DNA from: Ampullaceana balthica
Lineage: Eukaryota > Mollusca > Gastropoda > Lymnaeidae
Reading direction: 5' to 3'
DNA length: 64,000 nucleotides
NCBI GenBank assembly: GCA_944989445.1
Contig: CALYLW010000014.1
Span: 1,982,478-2,046,477, forward strand
Below, in pieces: positions 12,115 to 24,418 of the stretch. The position numbers and the translations under genes are program-made. The number at the start of each line of letters is the position of its first letter. Positions within the stretch are counted from its first letter, which is position 1. Below the pieces are notes generated by a model, which was given only the letters and a program-made list of their open reading frames with translations, did not search any database and was not told the DNA's origin.

Positions 12115-12465
12115 AGAGAGAGAGAGAGCGCAGGAGAGAAATCCGGCGGAGTCTGTCTCGGCGCTGCCTACACTCGCCTGGTAGCCCCTGAGGATCGCGC
12201 ACCGATGGCCTGGCCCGGCTGTTGTCGCGGTGGTGGGGTGGCTACCGCGAGAACAGGTTGGTACGGCTCGGGTTGGGGCTAGGGCGCTCGGGGTCCCCCC
12301 CCCGCACACACCACACACTTTTACAGCCAGGCGTGTGGCGGCGCGAGACGTAACTGCTGCGCCGCCCGGCCATCGCTTGACGGATGCGCTTAATATTAAG
12401 TAGTAGTGCATTGGGGTGGGGGGGAGCTGCGGGGAGGACGGCAGTTGGACCCCCCGATTGGCCTT
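12115..12465. promoter_or_regulatory. GC- and CpG-rich island (possible promoter or exon)
   Basis: After (GA)n at 12115-12128, base composition switches sharply to GC-rich with many CpG (GGCGGAGTC, TCTCGGCGCTGCC, GATCGCGCACCGATGG, GTGGCGGCGCGAGACG). It then returns to AT-rich DNA near 12480. Both strands have open frames here, which is expected in GC-rich DNA. No domain is recognised. It could be an unmethylated promoter, a first exon or simply a GC-rich repeat. Confidence 0.35.
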
Positions 12466-13344
12466 TCATCGGAATCTTATTATTGGGATGATCGTCTGGC
12501 GGAATGAACTACGGGCATCATCATATATGACACGGACGCTTAAATTTAAATAAGAACACAAAGAAATCTCCTATCATTGTTGACGTTTTTAAACACTTAA
12601 ATTAATACTTTTTTTTTATTCGAGCAAATAAAGTATAGTATAGGATATGTTAAGTCATGTTGGCAATTATACAGTAACATAAAGATTCCAAATTAAAATA
12701 TTGCCGGTAATCCTGGGGCCTCGCTACCGTGTGGGCAAACAGAGGAGGGGTGGGGGTCAAGCTTCTTGTAACTTCCGTCTAACGGTCCAAAGTGCCAGCC
12801 TTTACTTAAGGGGACAAAAGTGGCACTTCCGGCGGACCCCCGGCTTCGCTCCTCCCGCCCCCCCCCCAACGAACGACACTGCTACGATCTGATATATTAT
12901 TATTATTTCATTTCATTTTTAAAAAAGATTTAGAAATGCACAGGTGAAGCTTTTGGCTTATTAACAGTGCATAAGGTGAGACCCTTCATATCTTATGATT
13001 AACTTTTAACAGCTCCGACAATGAATCAGACAGGATTTAAACAACCCACGGACAACGGCGACTGTTGCATTCTTAAAGTCTCTACGCAGGGTTCTGTGGA
13101 GAGATTGTGTTACTTACTATCACACAAGATCCTCATTTCAAAACTATAGTTACGAGTTCCAAACATGCGATAATCGCTCCATTGCCGCAGCTGAGGTGAA
13201 TGCCGCGGGGGAACGGTCGGGCGAACTCCGCCCTTTGACAAAATAACGTAATATACCAATTCTGGAGTTGTCCAAAATATCTGGTTTGCTGTTGGTATAA
13301 TTGTTGCATCTATCCTTGAGCGTCTAGTGATGTCACGCTATTTT
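12466..13344. other. Unique sequence
   Basis: Nothing recognisable; C-run at 12862-12870. Confidence 0.45.
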
Positions 13345-13601
13345 GGACCATTTTTAACTCCCCCTCCCCCTGTCACAAACTGTCACAAATCTCGGAACCC
13401 CCCCACCCCCTCCCCCCTTTTAAAGTACGTCACACTTTCGAACAAAAATATTGTTGTATTAACAAAGTAATTAAAATTTAATATAAAACACCGTGACGTC
13501 ACACATGGCCAGACACCCCCCTCCCCTCTGTCACAAACTGTCACACTTTCTTACACACCCTCCCTTCTCTGGAACGTAACATACTTTATGGACGGCCCCT
13601 G
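13345..13601. mobile_element. Short DNA transposon/MITE of the CCGTCCATAAAG family
   Basis: Contains a tandem pair of TGTCACAAACTGTCACA blocks in C-rich DNA, the word AAAGTACGTCACAC, and on the minus strand the terminus GGGGCCGTCCATAAAG. The same terminus and internal words bound the insertion at 44568-46048, so both are copies of one family. No coding capacity. Target duplication is not clear here. Confidence 0.65.
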
Positions 13602-14806
13602 GCTGCACAGAAAACTAAAACAGCATTAAGGAAAATTAATCTGATAAAATCCCGCAGGTTTAGGAATAAGAGAAATTCATTAAAAAAATCCTGGCTGTTG
13701 TATTTCATAATTAATTTTAGAGCATTTTACAAATAATAATAAAAAAAAGACTACGGACCGTTGCGTCGTAATACCGTCTGAGAATCTTCGCGTCTTCGTG
13801 CGAGACTACGGAAGTATGGAACGGAAATACGAAGTACGGAAGAAAGGCATACGACCAAGGACGGGCGTGATGAAGTGGACGCGCACCACCCACAAGAATC
13901 TAACTTTAACCTTTTCAACACGTTATCTAACACGCTACTTACGTCACATTTCCGTCATAGTAGAATACAAATGTTACAAAAGGGGACTCTTGAAAACTTG
14001 ATAACTTGTTGTCATCCAAGGTATAGAGGAAGGTAAGTTTGATCATGTATGGAGCATGTCGGGAAAACTATATATATATATTTTTTAAATTAAAGGATTA
14101 ATAATTGATGGTTTTAAAATTGACACAGCCGCACATATTAGAGCGTAGCATTTTTTATTACAATAGTGAAAGCAAAAATTGAAGGTGGCATTACAAGTTA
14201 AATTTGTGTTGTTGATGTTAAGATATTTTTGTTGCCATTGCGCTCGTATAAAGAAGAGAAACACATCTTTAAAAGTTCTAATTATAGTTTGTTCTCTCAT
14301 CTAACGCCAGCATATGTTTATTAAGAGGCTAAATATATAATACTCAGCAAATATAACAAACATATCTATAATCGGCAATATTTTATGGAAAAAGAATCAA
14401 TCCGAAATATGGCTGAAATCGCATGCATGGTTGTTTTTTTATCCGCTCCCCTGATTTCTAGAAATGCCTTATTTGAAAACAACAGAGGCCAAAAAAACTT
14501 TGAAGGAAATGGCCCTTCATCCTTTTCCCAACTCCCCGAAGAATAACCCAGGCCTAAAGTCGTGGTTGGGGGGGGGGTGGGGGACAAAACGAGAGTAGAG
14601 CACATCTATAAACTAAACAAGTATTTGAAGGCCCACTTCAACAAAGAATTCTTTATCAAAGATCCCATAAATTTAGACTTTATTTCCCTTGGCTCGTGCT
14701 TGGGCTTGGTATTCGGCTAATCCACTCAGGAGGAATTCTTTCATCAGCCGTTAAGTTGTGTTCTAAAAGTGCCATCAGTTCTTGGAACAATATTAATACG
14801 TTTTCG
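13602..14806. other. Unique sequence
   Basis: (AT)n at 14071-14080 and a G-run at 14569-14581. No supported gene or transposon end. Confidence 0.45.
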
Positions 14807-15048
14807 AAACAATCCAGTTTTTGAAACAATCAGTTTTTGATACAATCATTTTTTGAAACAGTCCGTTTTTGAAACAATCAGTTTTTGAAACAATCAGTTT
14901 TGAAACCTTCAGTTTTTGAAACCATCAGTTTTTGAAACAATCAGATTTTGAAACAATCAGTTTTTGAAACAATCAATTTTTGAAACAATCAGTTTTTGAA
15001 AAAATCAGTTTTTGAAACAATCAGATTTTGAAGCAGTCAGTTTTGAGG
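14807..15048. repeat. 16-bp minisatellite, about 15 copies
   Basis: Tandem TTTTTGAAACAATCAG with single-base variants (CCTTCAG, CAGATTTTG) and a few one-base deletions. Confidence 0.95.
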
Positions 15049-15525
15049 AGACATAGGACATGGGCAATGACAGGTACACCCGTATGTGTTTAAACGTGTC
15101 GATACACTCTTGAAAGCATGGCGGGAACAGCCTCGTAGCTGCCACTCTCATCTCGTGTTCCAAAAAGACCAACCACCGGTATACGACGTTTCTCATCAGA
15201 TGGTGTAGACGGCCACAAGTCCAGGCACCATTGTACGACACGGACCTATGCACCTGGCTGCCGAAAGACCAAACACCCGTTGTGTGACACTGCCCATCAG
15301 ATGGAGCAAGTTGCTAAGGTACTACCTGGGGCTTTAAGTGCATAATCTCAAAAAAATAAAATAATAATAATTTAAAAAAAATGTGTGCCAGTTTGAACCA
15401 CAATCATCATAATGGAACGACTTGTGAACGCAGCATCTTACAATAAGAAGTCAACATATTGCTCTCATCGCTTTAAGAATAGACATAAGATGATTCACCT
15501 AATGGTTTAGACATGTATAGAGTTT
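15049..15525. other. Unique sequence with a weak ~100-bp internal duplication
   Basis: AAGACCAACCACCGG...CATCAGATGGTG at about 15165-15205 resembles AAGACCAAACACCCG...CATCAGATGGAG at about 15266-15306. A decayed duplication is likely. No gene recognised. Confidence 0.4.
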
Positions 15526-15846
15526 AATTTAATTTATTTTATTTTATTTTTTAAATTCCAGTTTATCACAATAGTCGTAAACATTAATGCGTAATCAGAC
15601 CCGTTGTAGGGGGAAGTAAGCCTTGTCATGTCAGCTAAGTAGTTTCCCTTGTACAGATGGTTGCTGCTAGTGGTTTTATCCCTTCCGTAGTCACCACGAC
15701 GACCGCCGGGCGCTATAACGCAAGGAGAGAGAGAATTTATTGTTAACAAGAATAGAGTAGCAGCGTTTTATCGCGTTTCACTGCTCCTCAGCCGGTAAAG
15801 ATGGTCATGTGATGTCGCTTGGGATGCCATTAACTTTCAGACAATT
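15526..15846. other. TTTTA-rich tract and unique sequence
   Basis: TTTATTTTATTT tract at 15530-15552, then unremarkable sequence. Confidence 0.4.
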
Positions 15847-16016
15847 CAGAGGCGTCACTAGGTGTTGTCACTCAGTGCAGTGGCTCATGGTGTCACCCCC
15901 TCACGACTTATTCCCATAGACATCCGAGTTTGCGCGTGCCAAATAACGGGAACATAAATAATTTTACATTTTCGTGTCACCCTGTGCGGCCCGCGCTCCC
16001 TCCGGTGACGCCCCTG
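15847..16016. mobile_element. Short MITE with CAGRGGCGTCAC inverted ends
   Basis: Left end CAGAGGCGTCACTAGG; right end, reversed, CAGGGGCGTCACCGG. The ends suit the hAT-type CAGNG consensus. The eight bases on each side match poorly, so the TSD is eroded or the class is wrong. 170 bp, non-coding. Confidence 0.6.
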
Positions 16017-16674
16017 ACAACGTTACACCGTACATGTTGTATGCTACGACTTGTGATGTCATTTGAAAAGTTACACCGGTCATAATTGCAAGCTGCAACT
16101 TCTGATGTCATTGCAGTTTGTGACACTGTGATTATTTAGTTTGAGGTTTTAACACATGCATAGAGGAAAAAAGACTAAAACACTCCCTCAAATTGTGTGG
16201 GGGAAATAAAAAAAGGGGGGGTGGGTGACAGTAATAAGTACAAGAATCTAAAATCTGTCAAATGAAAGGGAAGAGTCCCTAAAGGGCAGAGCCGCCCCGA
16301 CTGGTCAAGATAGTCCAAAAATGAGCAAGACAGTTCCAAATGGGCAGAATAATTTAGAAATGAGCAGCCTAGTTATAAATGAGGCAGAATAGTCCCGAGT
16401 GTGAAAACAGAAACGGCAATCATGGAAGGCAGTCCAGCGATCTCAAGTCCCCCCTCCCCCAACACTTGTGAGGCATTAGCAAGGGAAAGTTCGGGGAGCC
16501 CTTAAAAGCGTAATCATCAATGCCTGACGCTTAACTACCAAATTTTAGTTCACCATATATGCAGTGATTCGAGTGGGATCATTTCATAGTAAAGTATCAG
16601 AAACGACAGTGTCTCATTTTAAAAAAAAACATTATTTTAAATTTTTCATTAACAAATTTTAAAAATAAAAAAAA
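16017..16674. other. Unique sequence with weak GGGCAGA/AATGAGCA repeats
   Basis: Between 16275 and 16400 decayed units of about 20 bp containing AGTCCNAAATGRGCA recur. Nothing else recognised. Confidence 0.4.
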
Positions 16675-17154
16675 ACCCGTAAAAAACCAAGTTTTTGACT
16701 ATAAATCCTTTATGTACGAGACATAACTAAAAGAATGTTCATTATAGTACGCAGCGCAAGACCATCCAAAAATACAAAATTGCAGTTGTGTCGTAAAACA
16801 TGTTTAATATAATGCGCACCGATCAGGAATATGTTTATAAAAAGTGTTGTCAATAAAATACGCACCTTATTGCGCGACAGAAAGGTTTTCAATATAATAC
16901 GCACCGCGACGCTCTATCTTAAAAAATAACATGATACATAGAGATAAATAAAATAATCTAAAAATTCAATAATTTACATACGGAACATGCGATCGATCTG
17001 ACATTTTGATACATCGTTTTTATCATCGGTACAAAACTGCCTGCAAAATTTCAGCTCGCTTGTTTACTTACGAGAAAGTGGGTTAAAAATCGATCCAATG
17101 TTTTGGCGACAAGCAATCAACCAAACAGAAACCACGAGTTAATATAAAGGATTT
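16675..17154 (+). mobile_element. 480-bp repeat family, full copy
   Basis: Starts ACCCGTAAAAAACCAAG, then TATAAATCCTTTATGTACGA. It ends CACGAGTTAATATAAAGGAT. AAATCCTTTAT and ATAAAGGATTT form a short imperfect inverted repeat near the ends. Internal motifs are four spaced AATATAATRCGCACC-type words and CGATCGATCTGA. Homologous copies lie at 710-1190 (reversed) and 46577-48036. No coding capacity. Confidence 0.85.
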
Positions 17155-17725
17155 TTAAAAAGATTAATTTGTTTTAAAAGTCAAATCCTATGTGAGCCGC
17201 AGTGGTTCTCACACCATACCAAGCACTAGCCGTACTTGGTAAATGGAGAAAATTTGTTTAGTTCCCCTTTTCCACCGCCGTCACCACCTTACCCCCCCCC
17301 CTCCGCCAATCCTCACCACCAAACAGTCGTTTCATCGGCCCTAAAGCGTTACCCCCGCGGAGTTACCAAGTCGTACTCTTTACCTACAACCTGCTTTACA
17401 TTAAACCCACCCCGCCTAATAGAAGGGGATGGCGTTGGATCGGTTGGGCTTTGGAGGGGGGGTGCGGGGGTAAGTTAGGGGTGCAAGCACGTGTAACAGG
17501 ACCGAGGGGATTAGGGGGGGGCGATCATCTTGTAGGAAGTTCCCCGCTGTCGGCAAAACACAGAGGGCATGTCGGGCAGGACAAGAGACGCGATGCAACA
17601 TGGGAAATAAATATTACCCCCCTCCCCCCCCACCGTAAATGCAATCAAGTGCCCCCGGAGCTTCATATCCCCCTTGTTTAGGAGGTAGGGGGTGGGGTTG
17701 AAAGTGGGGGGTGGGGGAAAATAAC
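17155..17725. other. Unique sequence with C- and G-runs; G4-like tract at 17687-17717
   Basis: Homopyrimidine patches at 17270-17315 and 17617-17632. At 17687-17717 four G-runs of 4-6 bases on one strand could form a G-quadruplex. No gene recognised. Confidence 0.5.
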
Positions 17726-17727
17726 GG

Positions 17728-17978
17728 CATTAGAACATTAGGGCATCGGAACATTAGGGCATTAGAACATTAGGTCATCGGAACATTAGGGCATTAGAAC
17801 ATTAGGGCATCGGAACATTAGGGCATTAGAACATTAGGGCATTGGAACATTAGGGCATTAGAACATTAGGGCATCGGAACATTAGGGCATTAGAACATAA
17901 GGGCATCGGAACATTAGGGCATCGGAACATTAGGGCATTAGAACATTAGGGCATCGGAACATTAGGGCATCGGGGCAT
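17728..17978. repeat. 16-bp minisatellite containing TTAGGG
   Basis: About 15 copies of GGAACATTAGGGCATC, largely alternating with a variant carrying AGAA and CATT. Every unit contains the hexamer TTAGGG, though not in uninterrupted telomeric form. Confidence 0.95.
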
Positions 17979-18517
17979 AACTTCGTCGTACGTGCCATGG
18001 TCAGTTGAAGTAGAGATGTCACTTCGTTGTGACGTCGCACAGATTTCGTGTAAGAGCAAATCTTTATATATATATATATAAAAATCTTGATAAATGATAA
18101 AACCTGACCTCACTTGTTACACTTCAACCCAGGACACATTAATTATGTGTCAAATTATCAAGAGTCTGTACGCCTCATAAGGGCGCAAAGAGCATGCGAA
18201 TCGCTATTAGGCTAGAGTTGGCAGTAATATTATTAATATCAATATCTTAATGGACTTCTCATGTCGTACCCCGTTATTTCACTACATTTTTCCCCTCACA
18301 TCCCCGTGTCAACTTCCAGGGCCATGCACTCATGCTTCGCACTCCGCACCCCCCCTGCCCCCAAATTCGTATTAAGTTTTGCCTCCACCACTTGTGATCT
18401 TATCCATCTGACCACGCCCCTTCGAGTCATTTCGCAATGCATTTCAAACACGCCCCTATGTCAACTAGTTTACTTAGTGTCGTCAATATAATCTCACTGG
18501 CCCCGCTTCACCAATCA
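17979..18517. other. Unique sequence
   Basis: (TA)n at 18066-18080. Nothing else recognised. Confidence 0.45.
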
Positions 18518-18525
18518 GTTTAGAG

Positions 18526-20604
18526 CAGTGGTTCTCAAACTTTTGAGATTCAATGACCACTTGAAAATGTGTGTCATAGACTCGGACAGCAACTGAAAAT
18601 TGTGCTAATGCCGTGCTGGAAATTTATAATTACATCAAACATGTAATTATACTGTGTATACTAATAGTTACTAGTATACTTGTTACTTCATGAAACTATA
18701 TTGATATGCTACGATTTGCGCGCTCCAAAAACAATATTAAAAGGAAACATGTAATGACTTTCTTTTGGAACGAACGAATGTCACTTATACTGGTCTTATA
18801 CTTACAGTATTATTCAATTCTCATTGCTTAGTACAAAAAAAAATTTAAAGTCATAAAAAGCAGTTAGTTTTAGAAAGACTGCTAAATTAATTTATTTAGT
18901 GCGAGCCTTGAGCTTGTACATTTGAGCACAACACATCTAAAAGAGGCGTTAGTCTTCAAAGACTCCATCGTTGTTCATCTTCAACTTCAAATTGGGATCG
19001 ATGCTTATTTTTTTAATTGTAACTTTGTAACCAATGCAGAAAATCCGCATTCACAAAGATATTATGTTACAAAAGGTAAAATTATTCTTAAAAGCTTTCT
19101 GAGACAGTTCTGAGTACTCCAAAATTTTATCAAGTTCACTTTCTGATGCAAAATATCAAAAAAAATGTATCGCTGGTCAGTTCAATTAATTGGTTTAATT
19201 ACGATTTTAGTAAATTTAATGAGTCCACGTGTGCAAGAAACAGACGGGAAAACAACGAAAACATTAAAATGACCAAAGTAGAAGTTAAATTGATCCTGCG
19301 GGGATTTAATGTGGTCTGAAATAAAATTTATCAACAATTGTTTATTGATTTCAGCATTTTCTGGTTTCTCGGTGAATTCGTACAATTGATCACAAGTGTC
19401 AATGTTACCCAGAAATAATCGTGTTTTCCAAAGATCAAGTTTTTCGTAAAAGCAGAAACTTTGTCACTGAGAGTAAGTAAATGTGTCTGCTTTACTTGCA
19501 GAGAGGAATTACGTTTATTCAGTTCTTCAAAAATGTCAGCCAAGTAAGCAAAAACAGCAACCCATAAGCTATTGTTCAAATGATCAACACGCTTTTCTCG
19601 TTTTTCTCCAAAAGACTCTTTCACATCATCACGTAATTCAGTCTGTTAAACAATTTCCCCTTTGATAACCAGCAAACTTCAGTATGCATCAGTTGCCGTT
19701 CATGTTCAAGATCCATATTCGAACATAAGGAAGAAAAGAGACGAGAATTTAGTGGACGAACCTTGATGAAATGTACACAATTTGCTAGCATTATCAGGGT
19801 TTCTGATATTGTTTGACGCTTTACTCCCTGTGCAGCTCGTATAGCCATAAGAAATGACGCTCTTAAAGATTTTTCATTGATTTTGGTTGCTTGTCGTATG
19901 CAGGACTTCTGACTATCAAGATAATATTTTTTGAAACGAAAGTATTCCAATGGTTTCTCCGAGAAAACATTATGATTAGTTTCCAGATGTCTTTGAAGTT
20001 TTGCAGGTTTCATCGCTTAAATTTCAAGAATTTGCGAGCATATTACTCACTGTGTTCTGGGTTGATCATTTACTAAGACGCATAGAAACCCAAAGCGCAA
20101 ATACTCTTCATCATACCGTCGTATGGCAATTGGTCTTTTTTTTTCTCACCGTAACTGCATTTGATTCACACACAGATTGTGAGGATGGCTATGAGGAATC
20201 ATCGTTGTCTTTATGTTCGTTTGTTTTCTTTATTAGAAATGTATCCATGTGTTCAATCAATTTAATTATTTTTTTATTTTTAAATAATTTTAATATAAAT
20301 CTAAGGCTAATTTACTCAACGTTTTCAAAACATTATTTATGAATGTCAATATAGCAACTATAGTCCTCTAGAATCTAGTGTGACGTCATGTAATTTCTAG
20401 TATAGCTAAAAAGTAAACATAGAATCTAAACATATTGTTTTGGGCGTTATGCTATCGCCATCGAGTGATTAAAATTAATCAATAAATTCTAAATGTGACA
20501 CAATTTATACATTTTGTGGTTTTACTTTTAAAAAACTGAAAATTTCACGCTTTGCTCTCGGACCACCATGCACATCTCCACGGACCACAGGTTGAGAAAC
20601 ACTG
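18526..20604 (-). mobile_element. hAT transposon with TIRs and 8-bp TSD
   Basis: The identical octamer GTTTAGAG flanks both ends (18518-18525 and 20605-20612). The TIRs are CAGTGGTTCTCAAAC on the left and, reversed, CAGTGTTTCTCAACC on the right. Length is 2,079 bp. The subterminal GGACCAC words are typical of animal hAT elements. Its coding region lies on the minus strand and is dead. Confidence 0.93.
18945..20130 (-). pseudogene. hAT transposase pseudogene (ZBED5-like family)
   Basis: Read on the minus strand, fragments in different frames follow the order of ZBED5/SCAND3-like hAT transposases. Near 20130-20060 is RRYDEEYLRFGF. At about 20013 comes MKPAKLQRHLETNH, from the BED-type zinc-finger end. 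At about 19740-19650 is a stretch resembling the conserved IKARPLNSR...LLHTEVRWLSRGK motif. At about 19560-19500 is VAVFAYLADIFEELNKRNSS. Near 19056 is LCECGFSAL, matching the C-terminal dimerisation (hATC) region. Several stops and frameshifts separate the pieces, and the middle of the catalytic domain (roughly between the BED end and the HTEV motif) is deleted. It cannot make an active transposase. The family assignment comes from remembered motif order, not from a search. Confidence 0.8.
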
Positions 20605-20612
20605 GTTTAGAG

Positions 20613-21488
20613 TATAAAACTCGCTCTCATTCAGCGGCCATTTGCTGATAAAAATAAACATCAATAAGTATCGTCGTCTTCATTGCAGGTCTCGTGCATC
20701 GCTGGGAACGGTTTCCATGGTGATTGTAAAACAACTTCCGTTCACTGGACTACATTATGTTCAACACTCTGAGCCTTTCATCTCTTTCCATTATGCTTTT
20801 GAATGTCAGTGGAGTTGTATTTTATCAATGTTTCCACATAAGGGCATCCGAAAAACAGAGGGCACCAGAAGATCAGGGCATCAGGACAACATGGAACAGT
20901 AAGGAAGGGTCAACGCCTTCGGACATCAGGGCAGCAGAAAATAAACACCAGCGCATTAGAACGCGTGGGTACGATGTTAGCTGGACAGCAGGGCTTAAGA
21001 AACCGATAGTGTCAAAACATGTGAATCACTTGTTTTAAAATGTACCCATATTCTTTTTAATCCGTATATGTTCGAGAGATTTTTTAAATTTTAAAGCGAT
21101 GTCAGTACGCGATGGAAGATACTCTAGGATTGGTGCAGCAAACCTCCTCCTATACTATACTCCCCCGCAAAGCAGACGTTCACATGAGGGAAGAAAATAT
21201 TTTCATAAGGAATAGAGCAGATCACAGTGCGATCAAAACAATATACCACCAGAAAGATCGTGGTGACATCAGCCCATAATTTGTTCCCATGATTTAAACT
21301 GCAGCTTGATGTGAGAGTAGTATCTCAGCTCTATCATGCAAGTAGAACGAAGTGATTGTGAACTCTGCAACAGTCAGAGAGTGTGGTGGTGGTAGAGATG
21401 TCGCTGTGAGTTTATTGCAACCGGTGGCACGTCTCTGTACCCGGAAACAACAGAATAATTTTGTTTTGCCTTTTAATCTTTTTATTAA
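20613..21488. other. Unique sequence with weak GGGCATC/AGAACA repeats at 20840-20970
   Basis: Decayed units such as AAGGGCATCCGAAAAACAGA, AGGGCATCAGGACAACATGG and CAGGGCAGCAGAA suggest an old minisatellite distantly like the one at 17728. No gene recognised. Confidence 0.4.
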
Positions 21489-22020
21489 TGGTGTGCTGGG
21501 GGTATCTAGGGCTGTCTGTGGGTGTGCTGGGGATATCTGGGGTTGTCTGTAGGTGTGCTGGGGATATCTGGGGTTGTCTGTAGGTGTGCTGGGGATATGT
21601 AGGGTTTGTTGTAAGTGCGTTTGAGATATCTAGGTTTGGTTGTATGTGTGCTGGAGATAACTGGCATGTGCAGCAGGCGTGCCACATATATCGTATAATA
21701 TGTGTTAAAGGTGTGCTGGAGATATATGATGTGTTGTGTGTGCAACAGATATCAAGGACGGATTATAGGGGTGCTGTATGTGTGCTGGAAGTATCTGCGA
21801 TGTGCTGTAGGTGTGCTGGAAGTATCTGCGATGTGTTGTAGATGTGCTGTAGGTGTGCTGGAAGTTTCTGCGATGAGTTGTAGATGTGCTGTAGGTGTGC
21901 TGGAAGTATCTGCGATGTTTGGTAGATGTGCTGTAGGTATCCATGATGGGTTGTAGATGTGCTGTAGGTATCCATGATGTGTTGTATGTGTGCCGCAGAT
22001 ATCTAAGAGCGATTTGCAGG
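21489..22020. repeat. Complex minisatellite, units about 22-33 bp
   Basis: 21489-21600 holds 30-bp copies of GTGTGCTGGGGATATCTGGG. From 21700 on, units mix GTGCTGTAGGTGTGCTGGAA and GTATCTGCGATGTGTTGTAG in varying numbers. Both strands stay open by repeat structure; the peptides (QHTYSTS, VLEVSAMC) are not genes. Confidence 0.9.
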
Positions 22021-23039
22021 TGCGCCGCGAGTGAAAAAACGTTTGCGGAGCGCTTCCCTGAAGCGAACAAGCAGCACCAGGAACAGACTCAGTAGATAAG
22101 ACGATGGAGGCAAACTGCCGGGATCAAAAACTGTTGAGGCAAACCATCCAACCCCATCTGACGAGGTTTGGGGGGGCAGAATGTCAGAAATAAGTGCTGG
22201 CATTTCCGGAGCAACACGTCGTCTGGGCCCGTGGTATTATTCCGGGGCGATCCCGGCGTAACTTTAGCTCAAATGCCCCTGTCTTCACGTGTACAGCAGT
22301 TGTCTACTCTTTTTATATACATATTTTTTTCTTTAACCTAACTCAATTTCTGGGAAACTTCCTTTCGATAATGGAGAGACGCTGTGTGTTAAGTACGAAC
22401 GACTTTAGCCTAAGAAAACGTTATGGTGAGATGTTTCGGTTCAAAATCACATCACATCGAGAATAAAAAACAACTTCTCAAGCAGCATGTTATGACTTGG
22501 CAACTGCATTTCAACCAATGCAATAACCTTTTAGGATGATATGTTTCTGACTTTTTATCGAAAGGTTGTAGACGTTAACATTAATTACTAGACCAGTAAA
22601 ATAATTTGGATTCAACTATACAATTTATTGTTTATAGCCTTTTTAAAATTGTTATAATTTATTTACGAATAAAGAAGAATTTCAATTTTTTTTTCTTCCA
22701 AAAATGGAACCTAAGAATAATATTTTTCTAATAAACATTTTTGAAAGAATCTTTTTAAAAAAAGATTAGTTTGACCAGAAGCGTAACTGGGTTTTCCGTG
22801 CCCCTGGCTAATTCATTTTTGGCACCCTTGCGAAATAGTGAAAATACTAAATTATACAGAATAAATAAATTATTGAAGGATTAGCCATCGGCGCCATTGG
22901 CAACCTCCCCGATGCCAAGTGTTTGTTACGTCTCTGAGCTTGAAAAATGAATATACTGAATAAATCAAGCGACTATAGCCACAGTTCCAAAGCGTTTTTC
23001 TTCTGTTGGCTTCAATAAACTTTTTAGTTATGAATCTCT
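22021..23039. other. Unique sequence; possible MITE end near 22787
   Basis: CAGAAGCGTAACTGGG at 22787 resembles a hAT-type terminus, but no matching right end was found. Otherwise nothing recognised. Confidence 0.4.
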
Positions 23040-23595
23040 CGCACAATTCACTTACACCGCACTTATCTTGACCCCATACTGACCTTATCCACAAACTGAT
23101 TTTACTCCAAAATGAACCTTGCCTCATACTCACCATACCCTACACTTTCCCTTACCACAAACTGACCTTCCCCCAATTTAACATGACCTTAAACTGACCT
23201 TAAAACAATCTGACCTTAACCCCAAAAAAACTTTACACCAAACTGACCTTTCACCGAACTCAGGTTACCTTAACAAAACTGACCTTACCTTAAACTGACA
23301 TTACACCAATCTCACCGTACCCCCCATTGATCTTACACCAAATTGAGGTGACCTTTAAAAACTGACCTTAACCAAACTAACTTTGCGACAAACTGACCTT
23401 ACAAAGAATTGAGGAGACCTTAACAAAACTGAATTTACCCCAAAATGACCTACACCAAACTGACCTTAACCAAAACTGACCTTACTCCAAAATGACATTA
23501 CACAAAACTGACCTTACACCAAACTGACATGACACCAAACTGATCTTAACCACTATTGACCTTACCCCCAAACTGACCTTATCGTAACCTTGTCG
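23040..23595. repeat. Degenerate 17-18-bp minisatellite
   Basis: About 30 imperfect copies of AAACTGACCTTACACC with many substitutions and small indels, so an old array. Confidence 0.88.
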
Positions 23596-23815
23596 TACAC
23601 CACAATTCCATTACGTCATGCGTTACTTACAGACCACCAGTCATATATGTAAACGTATTAACGTATTACGAAGCAGATGACCTACAATATCAATACCCAC
23701 ATGAATTAGTTGATTTTAGTGACAATCATTAACATTATTTTTTTTACTAGTTACATCAGCTTATTTTGAAATAATTAAAAACAAAACACTATAAAAATCA
23801 ATATACATAATTTGC

Positions 23816-23862
23816 AATCTCTGTCACGTCTGTCACGTCTGTCACGTCTGTCATGTCTGTCC
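23816..23862. repeat. 10-bp tandem repeat
   Basis: Four to five copies of TCTGTCACGT, the last with one change. Confidence 0.9.
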
Positions 23863-24418
23863 GTGACGCTATGCGAGGTAACTTCCGAAAAAAAAATAGA
23901 ATTAAAAATGTTGCTTTCGAGATTAACAAAATGTGTTTCTCGCCATAAAATATTGTGACGTGACGTCATTATTTGAGCTTTTATTAATGTGTGAAGGGAA
24001 CGAAGTAAACATAGCCATGTTTTATTTTATGTGATTAATATTTTTTTTTATAATTAAATGTCCGTTTTTTGTATGTGTCCATGTCAATATTACGTACGTA
24101 ATTATAAATTTAATTCTCTATATTAATATATAACATTCGTTTTTCAGTTTATGAAATTTACAATTGGTTGTCGTTTGGTTGTCAAGTTTCGATGCGTTTT
24201 GAATTACAAAGCCATTACTTATTACTGCAAATAAAATTTGCCAACTTATGTTTCAGTTTAGCGTTTGTTTTCTTTTATACACTTGGAGATTGCATATTTG
24301 TATGTTTAAAAAAAATAACATATTTAAAAATATATAGTTTTTTTTATTGTTATTTACATGTAATATTTTAATGCGTCTTAGACTAATTTGGAATAAAAAA
24401 TCTTTACTTTTAATATAG
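23863..24418. other. AT-rich unique sequence
   Basis: Nothing recognisable. Confidence 0.45.

Noticed and set aside
15839..16024. 8-bp TSD for the MITE at 15847
   Set aside because: Flanking octamers agree at only about half of the positions; the inverted ends are kept, the TSD is not claimed.
22787..22860. CAGAAGCGTAACTGGG (and CAGAGGCGTAACTACG at 42419) as MITEs
   Set aside because: Only one end visible in each case.
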